The notes: generated by a model from the letters alone, not told the origin. Shown: positions 33,150 to 42,635, counted from the first letter of the stretch. The stretch is 64,000 nucleotides of DNA from CAYRLW01 sp964425215 (GCA_964425215.1 CAYRLW010000008.1:21269-85268); one strand, 5' to 3'. Made by a program: numbers and translations.

Positions 33150-33995
33150 CTATTTTTCCGTTTCTGTCATACCCGAGACAAACTGTTTTTGCATCGCTAC
33201 CACCACGATAACCGGCGGAAGCATGGCCAACATGGTGGTGGCCAGAACGATTTGCCATTCCACCTGGGAGTCGGCTACCGCCAGCATCCGATTGATACCA
33301 ATGAGGAGGGTGTAGTACTTTTCCTTCGTGGTGATAAGCAGGGGCCATAGGTACTGGTTCCAGCCGTAGATGAATTGGATAACGAACATGGCAACGATGG
33401 GCGTCCGGGTCATGGGGACGAGGATCCGGCCAAAGAATTGCATAGACGTGGCCCCATCGATAGCCGCCGCCTCGGCGATTTCCCGGGGTACGGACTTAAA
33501 AAATTGGCGAAACAGGAACACCGCGGTGGCCGATACGGTCATGGGCAGAATAAGACCCCAGTAGCTATTCAACATTCCCAGGTCGGAAACCACCTTGTAG
33601 GTGGGCATGATACGGACCTCAACGGGGAGCATCAACGTGATAAAAATAGCCCCAAAGCAAAATCCCCGCAGGGCGAATCGAAAATAGACGATGGCGAAGG
33701 CCGCTAAAAGGGAAATGACGATTTTACCCACCGAAATACCCAGGGCCATTATGGTGGAGTTTTGAATCATCACCGCCGCGGAGGCCCCTAAATTTTTCCC
33801 CCCCTCCACCAGCGCTCTGGCGTAATTGTGCAGGAAGAGCTTCCCCGGCACGATCTGCATGGGCGCCGCCAGGATATCCGAAAGGCTCAGGGTGGAACCC
33901 ACAAAGACGATCCAAATGGGGAATACGATGATAAAAATTCCTAAAATAAGAACGATATGGGGAAAACTTCGGCGCAGTATCGATCGATCTACCAT
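33150..33995 (-). CDS. Sugar / glycerol-3-phosphate ABC transporter permease, UgpE/MalG type
   Basis: 281 aa, six predicted membrane helices. The EAA loop is EIAEAAAIDGATSMQFFGRILVP-like at about 180-202, characteristic of MalG/UgpE permeases. Follows the UgpA-type permease after 9 bp. A downstream glycerophosphodiesterase gene on the same strand region (36763) supports a glycerol-3-phosphate or glycerophosphodiester role, but similar permeases carry sugars. Confidence 0.9.
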   Translation of the reverse strand: MVDRSILRRSFPHIVLILGIFIIVFPIWIVFVGSTLSLSDILAAPMQIVPGKLFLHNYARALVEGGKNLGASAAVMIQNSTIMALGISVGKIVISLLAAFAIVYFRFALRGFCFGAIFITLMLPVEVRIMPTYKVVSDLGMLNSYWGLILPMTVSATAVFLFRQFFKSVPREIAEAAAIDGATSMQFFGRILVPMTRTPIVAMFVIQFIYGWNQYLWPLLITTKEKYYTLLIGINRMLAVADSQVEWQIVLATTMLAMLPPVIVVVAMQKQFVSGMTETEK

Positions 33996-34004
33996 ACCCT
34001 TCTC

Positions 34005-34886
34005 CTAATATTCAACTTTCCGCTCTAGAAAGCGGAATTGCAGGACACTCAAGCCCACGACTATCAGCATTAATACCACCGATTCGGCGGCGGAGGTCCC
34101 TAAATCCAAATTGATTACCCCGTCTTTGTACACCTTATACACTAAAATGTTGGTTGCCTGGTTTGGCCCCCCTGAGGTTACTTGGTGTATTATGGGGAAG
34201 GTTTCAAAAAACGCGTAGACTAAATTCATAATTAAAAGATAAAAAGTGGTAGGCGAGAGGAGCGGGAATACGATCCGCCAAAACCGCGTAAAGGGACCCC
34301 CTCCGTCGATGGCCGCCGCCTCAATCAACGAGGTAGGAACGTTCTGAAGTCCCGCGATAAAAAATACAAAATTGTAGGATATTTGTTTCCACGAAGAAGC
34401 GAGGGTCACCAGGAAAAACGCCTGGTCCGCTTTTACTAAGAAGTTCCAATCGTAACCCATCTGTTTAAGGGTCCAGGAAACGATACCCACGGTGGGGTTA
34501 AACAGGAACATCCAAAGAACGCCGGCTATAAGGGTTGCCACAGCGTAGGGCCATACGAGCATGGTGGTGTATGCTGTCCGACCCGCGATTTTTTTATTCG
34601 CCTGGACCGCCAGAAAGAGGGCAATGGTCATGGCGGTAAAGGCGACAGCGATGGCGAATTTAAAGGATAAAACGATGGAATCAAGATACAGGGGATCCTG
34701 GAATAATTTTATATAATTCTCTAGTCCCACAAAAATAAGGGAAAGTCCAAAGGCATCCTGAATATACAGGGACTGGATAAGCGCCTGAAAGGCGGGCCAA
34801 AAGAAAAAGATAAAAATAATGATCATCTGCGGAAGCACGAGGAGGTAGGGGAGTCCGCGATTATGGAATTCGTATTGCTTTGTCAT
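34005..34886 (-). CDS. Sugar / glycerol-3-phosphate ABC transporter permease, UgpA/MalF type
   Basis: 293 aa with six membrane helices. N-terminal YLLVLPQMIIIFIFFFWPA is the first helix; the EAA loop SLIEAAAIDGGGPFTRFWR lies at about 190-210. Forms the channel with the following UgpE-type subunit. Separated from the binding-protein gene by a hairpin that probably lowers permease expression relative to the binding protein. No ugpC ATPase in the cluster. Confidence 0.9.
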   Translation of the reverse strand: MTKQYEFHNRGLPYLLVLPQMIIIFIFFFWPAFQALIQSLYIQDAFGLSLIFVGLENYIKLFQDPLYLDSIVLSFKFAIAVAFTAMTIALFLAVQANKKIAGRTAYTTMLVWPYAVATLIAGVLWMFLFNPTVGIVSWTLKQMGYDWNFLVKADQAFFLVTLASSWKQISYNFVFFIAGLQNVPTSLIEAAAIDGGGPFTRFWRIVFPLLSPTTFYLLIMNLVYAFFETFPIIHQVTSGGPNQATNILVYKVYKDGVINLDLGTSAAESVVLMLIVVGLSVLQFRFLERKVEY

Positions 34887-34919
34887 CGACGCGTCCTAAA
34901 CGGAATGGTTAAAAATTAA

Positions 34920-34956
34920 GGAGCCCCGCTAAGGCTACAAACCTTTGCGGAGCCCC
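34920..34956 (-). terminator. Attenuating stem-loop between ugpB- and ugpA-type genes
   Basis: Inverted repeat GGAGCCCCGCTAAGG / CCTTTGCGGAGCCCC followed on - by CTTAATTTTT. It looks like a partial intrinsic terminator inside an operon, a common means of making more binding protein than permease. Confidence 0.7.
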
Positions 34957-34965
34957 ATGGTACAA

Positions 34966-36267
34966 CTATTTGCTTATGCGTTCAAATTCCCGGAGTTTGA
35001 TATTTCCCAGCCGGACCATTTCATCCAAGCCCTGTTTGGGGGTAACCTTTCCATCCAGAATGGCTTCCCACTGCTCGTCTTCGATGGTTCGAATTTGGGG
35101 CATAAATCCAAAGCGGAGTCCCAACGTGTTTTCGGTGGGTTCCTTGTTAAGGAGCTGTTTAATAGCCACTTCGGGACCCGGATTGTTCTTGTAGTACCCC
35201 TGGCTCTTGGTCAGCTCGTAGGCCGCCTTGGTAATGGGTAGATACCCGGTTTCCTGGTGCCACATGGCTTGGATTTCCGGTTTGGACAGGAAGCTAAAGA
35301 ACTTGGCTACCGCTTTATAGGCCTTTTGATCCTTTTGACTCATAACCCACAGGCTGGCTCCGCCGATTATGGAGTTCTGGGGGGCTCCCTTAACGTCCGG
35401 GTAATAGGGAAGCATGGCCACCCCAAAATCGAACTTGCAGGTAGCTTTCATAGCCCCGTAGCCGCCGATGGACTCAAAGTGCAGGGGGACGGCGCCGGAG
35501 GTAAAGAGGGAGTTGGCTTTGTTTTCCCTTCCGCCGTACTTAAAGACCCCCTCTTTGGAAGCCTGGTAAAGGTTTTCAAAATGCCGCACCTGAATAGGAC
35601 CGTTGAACACCAACTCCGTATCCAGACCGTCGAATCCGTTGGATTTGGTTCCAAAGGGCAGGTTATGCCAGGCGGAAAAATTTTCCAGCTGAATCCAGGA
35701 AATCCAGTTGGTCGTGAACCCCGCGTCGTACCCCGCGGCTTTTAGTTTGCGGGCCACCGTAAAGAATTCGGGCCACGTTTTCGGCGGGCTGTTGGGATCT
35801 AGCCCCGCTTTTTTAAACGCGTCCTTGTTGTAGTACATGACCGCGGTGGACGAGTTAAAGGGCATGGAAAGCATTTCGCCCTTGGAGGTGGAGTAATATC
35901 CCGTTATTGTGGGGATATAGGCCTTGGGATCGAAGGGTTCGTTCTGCTCCTTCATCAGTTGGTACACCGGTTTAATAGCCCCCTTGGCTGCCATCATGGT
36001 GGCGGTTCCCACCTCGTACACCTGCAGTATGGCTGGCGGATTTCCAGCCCGGAACGCGGCGATCCCCGCATTCATCGTATCGGGGTAGCTACCCTTGAAA
36101 ACGGGAACCACCTGGTAATCCTTCTGGCTCTGGTTAAAGAGATTGACGATTTTCTCGGTAACCTCTCCGTTTTTTCCGCCCATGGCGTGCCAAAATTCGA
36201 TGGTCGTTTGGCTAAACGCCATGACCGCCGTCGCCATAGCGACGGTAACCATAAGAATCTTCTTCAT
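34966..36267 (-). CDS. Extracellular sugar / glycerol-3-phosphate-binding protein, UgpB type
   Basis: 433 aa, family-1 solute-binding protein. Signal peptide MKKILMVTVAMATAVMAFS, then TTIEFWHAMGGKNGEVTEKI, which is very like the N-terminus of UgpB, and later MPFNSSTAVMYYNKDAFKKAG and PLHFESIGGYG. Captures the ligand in the periplasm. GGGAGGA ribosome site 6 nt before ATG. First gene of the operon ugpB-ugpA-ugpE-thpR. Confidence 0.9.
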   Translation of the reverse strand: MKKILMVTVAMATAVMAFSQTTIEFWHAMGGKNGEVTEKIVNLFNQSQKDYQVVPVFKGSYPDTMNAGIAAFRAGNPPAILQVYEVGTATMMAAKGAIKPVYQLMKEQNEPFDPKAYIPTITGYYSTSKGEMLSMPFNSSTAVMYYNKDAFKKAGLDPNSPPKTWPEFFTVARKLKAAGYDAGFTTNWISWIQLENFSAWHNLPFGTKSNGFDGLDTELVFNGPIQVRHFENLYQASKEGVFKYGGRENKANSLFTSGAVPLHFESIGGYGAMKATCKFDFGVAMLPYYPDVKGAPQNSIIGGASLWVMSQKDQKAYKAVAKFFSFLSKPEIQAMWHQETGYLPITKAAYELTKSQGYYKNNPGPEVAIKQLLNKEPTENTLGLRFGFMPQIRTIEDEQWEAILDGKVTPKQGLDEMVRLGNIKLREFERISK

Positions 36268-36300
36268 ACGCTGTCCTCCCTTGAAATTTATTTCAGTACC

Positions 36301-36318
36301 GTAGCCCTACTAGGGTAC
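36301..36318. promoter_or_regulatory. Dyad upstream of the ugpB-type gene, candidate operator
   Basis: GTAGCCCTACTAGGGTAC is an 18-bp palindrome with one mismatched pair, 34 bp upstream of the ATG, where a repressor would cover the promoter. Confidence 0.4.
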
Positions 36319-36378
36319 GCCTGTTTTGCCAATATCGCAAGAAAATTCCGTTTAATTTCCGTTTCGACCCATGGGGAG

Positions 36379-36715
36379 ATGGCGGGTATCCCCAGGTCCC
36401 TCATCAAACGGATGCGGGAAACCATGTTTCAGGAGCGGGCGTTCCTTTCTCGCCTTCATTTGAGGCTCTTTCAAAACTCAGGGAGTTTTGAAAGAGCAAC
36501 CTTAGATGTACATGCAGTATTTTTACTATTCTATAATATGTAAATAATTATCTTGTTAATGTAAAAATACTGCAAGAGGTTTTTGCAAAAGTGACAGACT
36601 TTTGCAAAAACCTCATTTGAATATCCTCGATCAAAAAGTTTGGATGAAAGCGGTCTACGATCCCTTAGCCGGTTCTCTTACCTACGGGTATCTGCCAAAG
36701 TTTGCTTTAGCATAA
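36379..36715 (+). pseudogene. Possible small ORF split by the 153-bp palindromic element
   Basis: If the element 36462-36614 and one ATTT copy are removed, a 59-codon frame is restored: MAGIPRSLIKRMRETMFQE onward, with the join in RLHL-NILDQKVW, ending LTYGYLPKFALA and TAA. Both halves keep the same frame. No family recognised and no strong ribosome site, so an open frame by chance is possible. The rest of the gene-free stretch 36268-36762 holds the ugpB upstream dyad and no other gene. Confidence 0.35.
36462..36614 (-). mobile_element. 153-bp palindromic element, copy 1
   Basis: Starts GAGG and ends CCTC, flanked by a direct ATTT duplication (36458-36461 and 36615-36618; with element ends it reads TCATTTGA on both sides). 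Contains three dyads: GCTCTTTCAAAACT / GTTTTGAAAGAGC, the long pair TGCAGTATTTTTAC / GTAAAAATACTGCA, and GGTTTTTGCAAAAG / CTTTTGCAAAAACC. Exact length match with copies at 42643 and 47310, in inverse orientation to them. No coding sequence. Confidence 0.9.
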
Positions 36716-36762
36716 TGGGGCGCGCTGAACGTCAGAGAAAGCTTTCCCTAATCTTCGTGACA

Positions 36763-37608
36763 CTATTCACGGTGTGAGTTCAGGGCCTGGATCATCCGGT
36801 CCGGCGTATCGGTAATGATCCCATGGACCCCCAAACCCGCTAAACGGAGAGCCTCGGATACGTCGTTGACCGTCCAGACGTTAACCATCCTTCCTGCCTG
36901 GATTTCCCGGCCCACCGATGCTTCGTTCACCATGGAAAAGTGGGGATGCCAAGCCTCGTAGTCCCCATGGGCCATAAGGGCGGAGGTATCCACCTTCGCC
37001 GAGCTTTCCACCAGAAAGCCCACGGGGATTTGGGGCCGCAGGGCCTTAAAACGACCCAGGGTCGGGGGATTAAAAGATGAGATGATCACCCGATCCTCCA
37101 TGGCGTACCGATCCACCGAAGCGGCCACCGCCGCTTCTACCCCGTCCAGGGCTTCGGGCCCCTCTTTCCCGTCGGCGGAACAGTAGGGAGCCTTGATTTC
37201 CACGTTGACCACGAAGTCTTTGTCTGCGGCGTCTCGTACGAGCTGGAACACCTCGTCCAAGGTGGGAAGCCGAAGGTTCCGAAACGGACCGGGAACTTTG
37301 CCGTTCAGGGGTACGGCGGAGGGAACAAAGCGGGCCGAGGCGTCCAACTCTCTCAGTTCGGCAAAGGTTAAATCCCGGACGGCCCCCGAACCGTCGGTGG
37401 TTCCATCGACGGTAAAATCGTGGAGGACGATCAAATGACCGTCGGCGCTCAATTGTACGTCCAATTCAATGCCCTGGGCTCCCTGTAGGATGGCCAACTC
37501 GAAGGCCGGCAGGGTGTTCATGGGGACGTAGGAACGGGCCCCCCGGTGACCGTAGATACGTATGCTTTTGGTCCGAAGGTCTTGGGCCAAACGATGGGTT
37601 GTTCGCAT
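36763..37608 (-). CDS. Glycerophosphodiester phosphodiesterase
   Basis: 281 aa. Catalytic features of the GDPD TIM barrel: IYGHRGARSYVPMNTLPAFE (His-Arg, and Glu in the next helix), QGIELDVQLSADGHLIVLHD (Glu-x-Asp and His), and VNVEIKAPY. It releases glycerol 3-phosphate from glycerophosphodiesters. No signal peptide, so cytoplasmic. The 37608 start has GGAG upstream, overlapping the pncB end; the longer frame would run through pncB. Last gene of pncA-pncB-GDPD. Confidence 0.92.
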   Translation of the reverse strand: MRTTHRLAQDLRTKSIRIYGHRGARSYVPMNTLPAFELAILQGAQGIELDVQLSADGHLIVLHDFTVDGTTDGSGAVRDLTFAELRELDASARFVPSAVPLNGKVPGPFRNLRLPTLDEVFQLVRDAADKDFVVNVEIKAPYCSADGKEGPEALDGVEAAVAASVDRYAMEDRVIISSFNPPTLGRFKALRPQIPVGFLVESSAKVDTSALMAHGDYEAWHPHFSMVNEASVGREIQAGRMVNVWTVNDVSEALRLAGLGVHGIITDTPDRMIQALNSHRE

Positions 37609-37610
37609 GG

Positions 37611-39065
37611 TTATTGTTCTCCTAAATACTCGTGGATTAGTTTGATCTTTAGGTCCCTTAGCCGTTCGGATACGGATACCTTGTAAACGTGGGGGTTGAG
37701 AAGCCGTTTGTAGCTCGGATCGAACTGTTCCAGCCCCTCCCGGACCCGAGAGCGAAGGGTAGCCAGGGATGGGTGTTCCCCTATCAATGTTCCCCGGCGT
37801 ATCCGAGGTTGGAGCAGGGGGCGTATTTCCCCGTCCACGGTCCAGTGAAAATGCCGGTAATCCGCCGCGGGATGCCAAAACGCCTGGTTTACGCCCGCCT
37901 GGGGTTCGTCTTTTACCCCCTCCGCTGAATCCCCGTCCAGGGTCATGACGTCGGTAACCGCCATCCCGTTTTTATCAAAAATTCTCCAGACCTGTTTAAG
38001 GCCCGGGTTGGTGGTTTTCTCCGGGTTATCGGAAAATTTAATGGTAGGGACCAGGTGTCCCCGTTCGTGTTCCCGGGCGGCTAATTTGTAAACCCCCGTA
38101 AACGCGGATTCCGAACCCCCGGTAACCATTTGGGTTCCCACGCCCCAACTGTCGATGGGGGCTCCCGCGGCGGTTAACGCCTGGATAATCGATTCGTCCA
38201 AATCGTTGGAAACGGCGATCGTGGCGTCCGTAAGTCCCGCCGCGTTAAGGGCCCGACGAACCTCCAAAGAAAGGTAGTGAATATCCCCCGAATCGAGGCG
38301 GACGCCGAATTTTTTGCCCCGTTCTACCAGTTTTTTCCCCACCTCAATGGCGTTGCGGATGCCGCTTTCCAGGGTATCGTAGGTGTCGATAAGGAACACC
38401 GTTTTTTCGGGATAAATATCCGCGTAGGCTTCAAAGGCTTCCAACTCGGAGGGAAAGGACATGATCCACGAGTGGGCCATGGTCCCCATCACGGGAATTC
38501 CGTAGCATTTGGCCGCCAACACGTTGGAGGTTCCCGCGGCTCCGCCTATATACGCCGCCCGGGAAGCGGACATGGCCCCGTCGGGTCCCTGGGCGCGGCG
38601 GAGGCCGAACTCCATCACGTTGCCCTTCCCTGAAGCGAGCCATACCCGGGCGGTCTTGGTGGCTATAAGGCTCTGAAAATTGATGGTATTTAAAAGCATC
38701 CCCTCTATAATTTGCGCTTCGATCAGGCTCGCGTGGACACGGATCAGGGGTTCCTGGGGAAATATCACCGAACCTTCATCGATTGCCCAAACGTCACCGG
38801 TAAACCTAAAATCCCTCAGGTATTCCAAGAAAGCGGGATCGAAAATTCCCAGACTTCCTAAATATTCCAAATCCTCCGGGTAAAAGCGAAAATTCTGGAG
38901 CTTTTCTAAAAAGGTCTCTAACCCCGCAAAAATCGCGTATCCACCCCCAAAGGGTTGGCGCCTAAAGAACATATCAAACACGGCGACCCGGTTCATTCCC
39001 CGTTTCCAGTACCCCTGGGCCATGGTTAGCTCGTAAAAATCCGTAAAAAGGGCTGAGGATATCAT
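37611..39065 (-). CDS. pncB: Nicotinate phosphoribosyltransferase PncB
   Basis: 484 aa. N-terminal SALFTDFYELTMAQGYW is diagnostic, followed by FEFGLRR-like MEFGLRRAQGPDGA, GTMAHSWIMSF with the phosphorylated His region, and GVRLDSGDIHYLS. Makes nicotinate mononucleotide from nicotinate, PRPP and ATP. It directly abuts pncA (no spacer): together they form the nicotinamide salvage branch to NAD. Confidence 0.96.
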   Translation of the reverse strand: MISSALFTDFYELTMAQGYWKRGMNRVAVFDMFFRRQPFGGGYAIFAGLETFLEKLQNFRFYPEDLEYLGSLGIFDPAFLEYLRDFRFTGDVWAIDEGSVIFPQEPLIRVHASLIEAQIIEGMLLNTINFQSLIATKTARVWLASGKGNVMEFGLRRAQGPDGAMSASRAAYIGGAAGTSNVLAAKCYGIPVMGTMAHSWIMSFPSELEAFEAYADIYPEKTVFLIDTYDTLESGIRNAIEVGKKLVERGKKFGVRLDSGDIHYLSLEVRRALNAAGLTDATIAVSNDLDESIIQALTAAGAPIDSWGVGTQMVTGGSESAFTGVYKLAAREHERGHLVPTIKFSDNPEKTTNPGLKQVWRIFDKNGMAVTDVMTLDGDSAEGVKDEPQAGVNQAFWHPAADYRHFHWTVDGEIRPLLQPRIRRGTLIGEHPSLATLRSRVREGLEQFDPSYKRLLNPHVYKVSVSERLRDLKIKLIHEYLGEQ

Positions 39066-39740
39066 TTACCGTATGCTCCTGGTGTCTGAACGTTCAACCC
39101 CGGCTTTTTTTAGCCGGTCCCACGCCTGGTTCACCGATCCGGGGGGTACGTCCACCCCCCGTACCGCGTCCTGAAGGACCACCGTTTGGAGGCCCAACCG
39201 ACTGGCGTCGAGGGCGCTGTACAGGACGCAGTAATCCGTGGCTAGCCCTGCGATAAAAACTCGTCGAATTCCGAGGCCCCGTAACAAGGCTTCCAAACCT
39301 GTGGGAGTCCGGCGGTCGTTCTCGAAAAAGGCGGAATAGGAATCCAAGGTTTTTCGCCACCCTTTCCGTAGAATAAAACGGATCGGGCCGCTGTCTAAAT
39401 CGCGGTGGAAATCCGCTCCCCAGCTTCCTTGAACGCAGTGATCGGGCCAGAGAACCTGGACGGAACCATCGGGAAGGGAAAGTTCTTGATAAGCCTTCCG
39501 GTCTCGATGGCTGGAGGCGAAGGAGATATGCCCCGCCGGATGCCAATCCTGAGTTGCTACTACCGTTCCCCCCTGTTCGGCAAACCAACGGCTTAGATCG
39601 TTGATGGGCTCTATAATCCGGTCGCCCTCCCGCACCGCCAGCGCTCCGCCTGGACTTCCTTCTTTTCCTGGATAGGGGGGACAAAAATCGTTTTGAACGT
39701 CCACAAGGATCAACGCGTCCTGGAAAACATCCATACCCAT
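39066..39740 (-). CDS. pncA: Nicotinamidase PncA
   Basis: 224 aa isochorismatase-fold amidase. Catalytic triad: Asp14 in LVDVQNDFCP, Lys in LRKGWRKTLDSYSAF, and Cys in GLATDYCVLYSA; metal ligands in TQDWHPAGHISF. Hydrolyses nicotinamide to nicotinate, used by PncB next in the operon. GGAGG 8 nt before ATG. Confidence 0.95.
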   Translation of the reverse strand: MGMDVFQDALILVDVQNDFCPPYPGKEGSPGGALAVREGDRIIEPINDLSRWFAEQGGTVVATQDWHPAGHISFASSHRDRKAYQELSLPDGSVQVLWPDHCVQGSWGADFHRDLDSGPIRFILRKGWRKTLDSYSAFFENDRRTPTGLEALLRGLGIRRVFIAGLATDYCVLYSALDASRLGLQTVVLQDAVRGVDVPPGSVNQAWDRLKKAGVERSDTRSIR

Positions 39741-39761
39741 GGGTTCTACCTCCAGGGGTAT

Positions 39762-39789
39762 GGTATAACAGAACCTTTAACCCCTACAA
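39762..39789 (-). promoter_or_regulatory. Possible promoter of pncA-pncB-GDPD
   Basis: On -, TTGTAG (39789-39784), 16-bp spacer, TATACC (39767-39762), 21 nt before the pncA ATG. Confidence 0.4.
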
Positions 39790-42600
39790 GACCGTTTCCA
39801 ATTCCTCGAGCTGGGAATCCCCGCCTGAAAAATGAAGTTCCTGCATCGGAATCTTTACCGCCGTGTCGGTGAGAAATTCGTAAAATTCCTGTGAATCCAA
39901 GGGTTTGCTGATATAGTAACCCTGAATGGTGTCACACCCCCGCACTTTTAGGGCATCCAATTGTTCCTGGGTTTCCACCCCTTCGGCGATAGAAATAAGA
40001 CCGAAAGATCGGGCCAGGGATACCACCGCCAGGGCTACCGCCCCATTTTCTTGGTTGGAAGAAATCCTATCGATAAAGGATTTGTCTATTTTTAAAATAT
40101 CGATCGGTAGGCTATCCAGGTACCGGAGGGATGAATAGCCCGTTCCAAAATCGTCAATGGCAAAGGAAACCCCCATTTCTTTAATGGTTTCCATTACCTG
40201 GATCGATCGCTGGAGATCCCGCATAAAAAGGGACTCGGTAATTTCTAGTTTTAAAAGCTCCGGAGAGAGTCCCGTAGCCGCTAGGGCCGCCTTGGTCTGC
40301 TGGACAACCAAAGCCTTTTCAAATTGCCTTTGGGACACGTTCACCGCCACCGGGATAGGTTTACCCGTCTTAGCCCAACGGCTCGCTTCGGCGCAGGCTT
40401 GGAATAACATCCACTCTCCCATGGGTACGATCAGTCCCGTATCTTCGGCAATTTCTATAAACCGGTCCGGCGGAAGGATCCGTTCCTCCTGATCCCCCAT
40501 CCGGATAAGGGCTTCCGCGCCCACAAGCCCCCGGTTGGACCCAAAAATCGCGCTCCCCGTGGAAACCTGGGGCTGAAAATTAATAACGAACTTATCCTTT
40601 TCCAGGGCTCGCCGGAGCAGGGCCTCCATTTCAAGGCGGTGTTTGCTCGATTTTCCCGCAGCTCCGGAGGCAAAACGAAACTGACCCCGTCCCGCTTCCT
40701 TGGCTTCGTACATCGCTGCGTCGGCGTTTTTAACCAATTCGTCCACCGTTTTACCATCGTAGGGGTACAGGGCAATCCCCACGCTGGCGGGGGCGTAAAT
40801 TTCCCGGCTGTTGATAAAGAACGAAGGCTTTAGGGAATCCACGATTTTTTTTGCCACCAGGCTCGCGTCGCTACTCTGGGTGATGGATTCCAGGATAATA
40901 GTAAACTCGTCACCCCCCAGCCGACATACCGTATCCACGTCCCGAACCTGTTTCAGAAGCCTCTGGGCGGTCTCTATCAACAGCTGGTCCCCCACCTGAT
41001 GGCCGTAGGCGTCATTCACGTCCTTAAAATGATCCAAATCCAGGTATAGAAGGGCCAAACGGCTTTGAGATCGTTGAGCCCTGCTGAGGGCGTGGGAAAT
41101 TCGATCCATAAAAAGGGATCGATTTGGCAGTTGGGTGAGGGGATCGAAGAATGCTAATTTATGGAGGGCCTCTTCGGCGGTTTTTAATTTGCTAATATCC
41201 ACAAAAAATCCGATGTACCGTTGAAGCTGATCTTCCGAATCCCGGATGCTGTCGATGGTTAGCCATGTGGGAGCCGAAGAACCGTCCTTTCGCCCTATCC
41301 AAAACTCCCCTTCCCACCGGGAGTTTTTCCGGAGATTTATGAGGATTTTTCTATAATAGTGGGGAGTCTCTCTGTTTGAAACCAATAGACCCGCGTTGGC
41401 TCCCAAGAGCTCTTCCGGATGGTACCCCGTTAACTGTACAAAGGCTGGATTTACCTCTATCATCACCCCTTCAGGATCCGTGACGATAATACCTTCCCCC
41501 GTGTCGTGCATGATCTGTTTATACAACCCTAATTCCTGGGTCCTTTGGGTTACCTCGGCCTCCAACCGTTGGGCCGCGGTCCGTTCGTTTTCTAAATTTT
41601 TCCGCAATACCGTGTCGGATCGTTCAAACAGTCGGGCCAGGGCCCCGATGATGTCTTGGCGATTCTGGAATTTTTTAAGTTCCAGGTACGAAATTTCCGT
41701 ATCCGATTCCTGCAACCGAATTATCCTTTCCAACTGGCGTAGGGGGTGGGATATGAATAGTTGAAAGGCTAAAAAGAAGATAAGTACCGCGATACCCAAC
41801 ACCAGAATGAAGAGGATAAGAAAAACCTCGATCATCCTATGCCCCTCTTGGAAAAGGGCTCGGGGAAGGGTCACCTGAAGAACCGCGGCGGCTTTACCGT
41901 TAATATCGGAGAGTACGGATCGGCGGTATAAATCCTGATGGAGGGACGGCCGCTCTAACGGAATTGGCGCTGGATCCTCCGCTTGTAGTGGACCCAGAGA
42001 AACCCTTGAAAGGGTTAGTTTAGAAATTTCATTTTCCAGCTGACGGTTTATTTCTTTTCCAAAGATTACCCGACCTTGGCTTTTCATCGATCCATCGGAT
42101 CGGTTTGCCCCCATGGAGGAAATTAAAAATAGCCGTCCATTATCCCGGTAAATACCCTTAATGGTGTCTTGGATCGGAGAAAAGGGGGGATCGGAAACTT
42201 CCAGGGCCTTTGGAGGGTGGAACGGTGGAAATCCCGGGGTGGTCCAAGACCAGAGAAGTTCTCCATGGATCCCGTAAAGGGCCACAAAGTTAAGGTCTAA
42301 ATTTTCCAAGGAAGCGTCGGAAAAGGTTCTTGATAAAAACGAAGGATCCCGTCCCTGAAGGTACAAAAGCATATCGTCCCACAGGGCGTAATCCTGAGTA
42401 AGGGCCACCAGGTCTTCTGTTTTACTATTCAAGACCGCTTCGGCCCGGGCGGAAGCCTCGTCGGCAATGCTTTTCTCCATCTCCAAAAGGCCCCGAGAGG
42501 AGGTAACCAGGAAAACGACCACGATAAGGATTGTTATCCCGAGGCTTAAAGCCAAAGCGGCGACGGCCATCCTTTTTGAAAGGAGAATACTTTTCTTCAT
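39784..42600 (-). CDS. Membrane sensor with CHASE4-like, PAS, GGDEF and EAL domains
   Basis: 938 aa. First membrane helix at about 10-35, a periplasmic CHASE4-like sensor (TQDYALWDDMLLYLQGRD) to about 255, second helix (VFLILFILVLGIAVLIFFLAF), HAMP-like/coiled segment, PAS at about 385-500, GGDEF with intact CRLGGDEFTII, and EAL with GAEALIRM, DDFGTGYSS and KIDKSFID. Both cyclase and phosphodiesterase signatures are intact, so the direction of c-di-GMP control cannot be told. The start has no ribosome site but a -10 box 7 nt upstream. Confidence 0.92.
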   Translation of the reverse strand: MKKSILLSKRMAVAALALSLGITILIVVVFLVTSSRGLLEMEKSIADEASARAEAVLNSKTEDLVALTQDYALWDDMLLYLQGRDPSFLSRTFSDASLENLDLNFVALYGIHGELLWSWTTPGFPPFHPPKALEVSDPPFSPIQDTIKGIYRDNGRLFLISSMGANRSDGSMKSQGRVIFGKEINRQLENEISKLTLSRVSLGPLQAEDPAPIPLERPSLHQDLYRRSVLSDINGKAAAVLQVTLPRALFQEGHRMIEVFLILFILVLGIAVLIFFLAFQLFISHPLRQLERIIRLQESDTEISYLELKKFQNRQDIIGALARLFERSDTVLRKNLENERTAAQRLEAEVTQRTQELGLYKQIMHDTGEGIIVTDPEGVMIEVNPAFVQLTGYHPEELLGANAGLLVSNRETPHYYRKILINLRKNSRWEGEFWIGRKDGSSAPTWLTIDSIRDSEDQLQRYIGFFVDISKLKTAEEALHKLAFFDPLTQLPNRSLFMDRISHALSRAQRSQSRLALLYLDLDHFKDVNDAYGHQVGDQLLIETAQRLLKQVRDVDTVCRLGGDEFTIILESITQSSDASLVAKKIVDSLKPSFFINSREIYAPASVGIALYPYDGKTVDELVKNADAAMYEAKEAGRGQFRFASGAAGKSSKHRLEMEALLRRALEKDKFVINFQPQVSTGSAIFGSNRGLVGAEALIRMGDQEERILPPDRFIEIAEDTGLIVPMGEWMLFQACAEASRWAKTGKPIPVAVNVSQRQFEKALVVQQTKAALAATGLSPELLKLEITESLFMRDLQRSIQVMETIKEMGVSFAIDDFGTGYSSLRYLDSLPIDILKIDKSFIDRISSNQENGAVALAVVSLARSFGLISIAEGVETQEQLDALKVRGCDTIQGYYISKPLDSQEFYEFLTDTAVKIPMQELHFSGGDSQLEELETVL

Positions 42601-42607
42601 TACTAAT

Positions 42608-42635
42608 ACTATAGCCATTTAGACGGGATATGCAA
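42608..42635 (-). promoter_or_regulatory. Promoter of the GGDEF/EAL gene, probably leaderless
   Basis: On -, TTGCAT (42635-42630), 16-bp spacer, TATAGT (42613-42608), 7 nt before the ATG at 42600. The 153-bp element begins 8 bp upstream of the -35. Confidence 0.6.
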
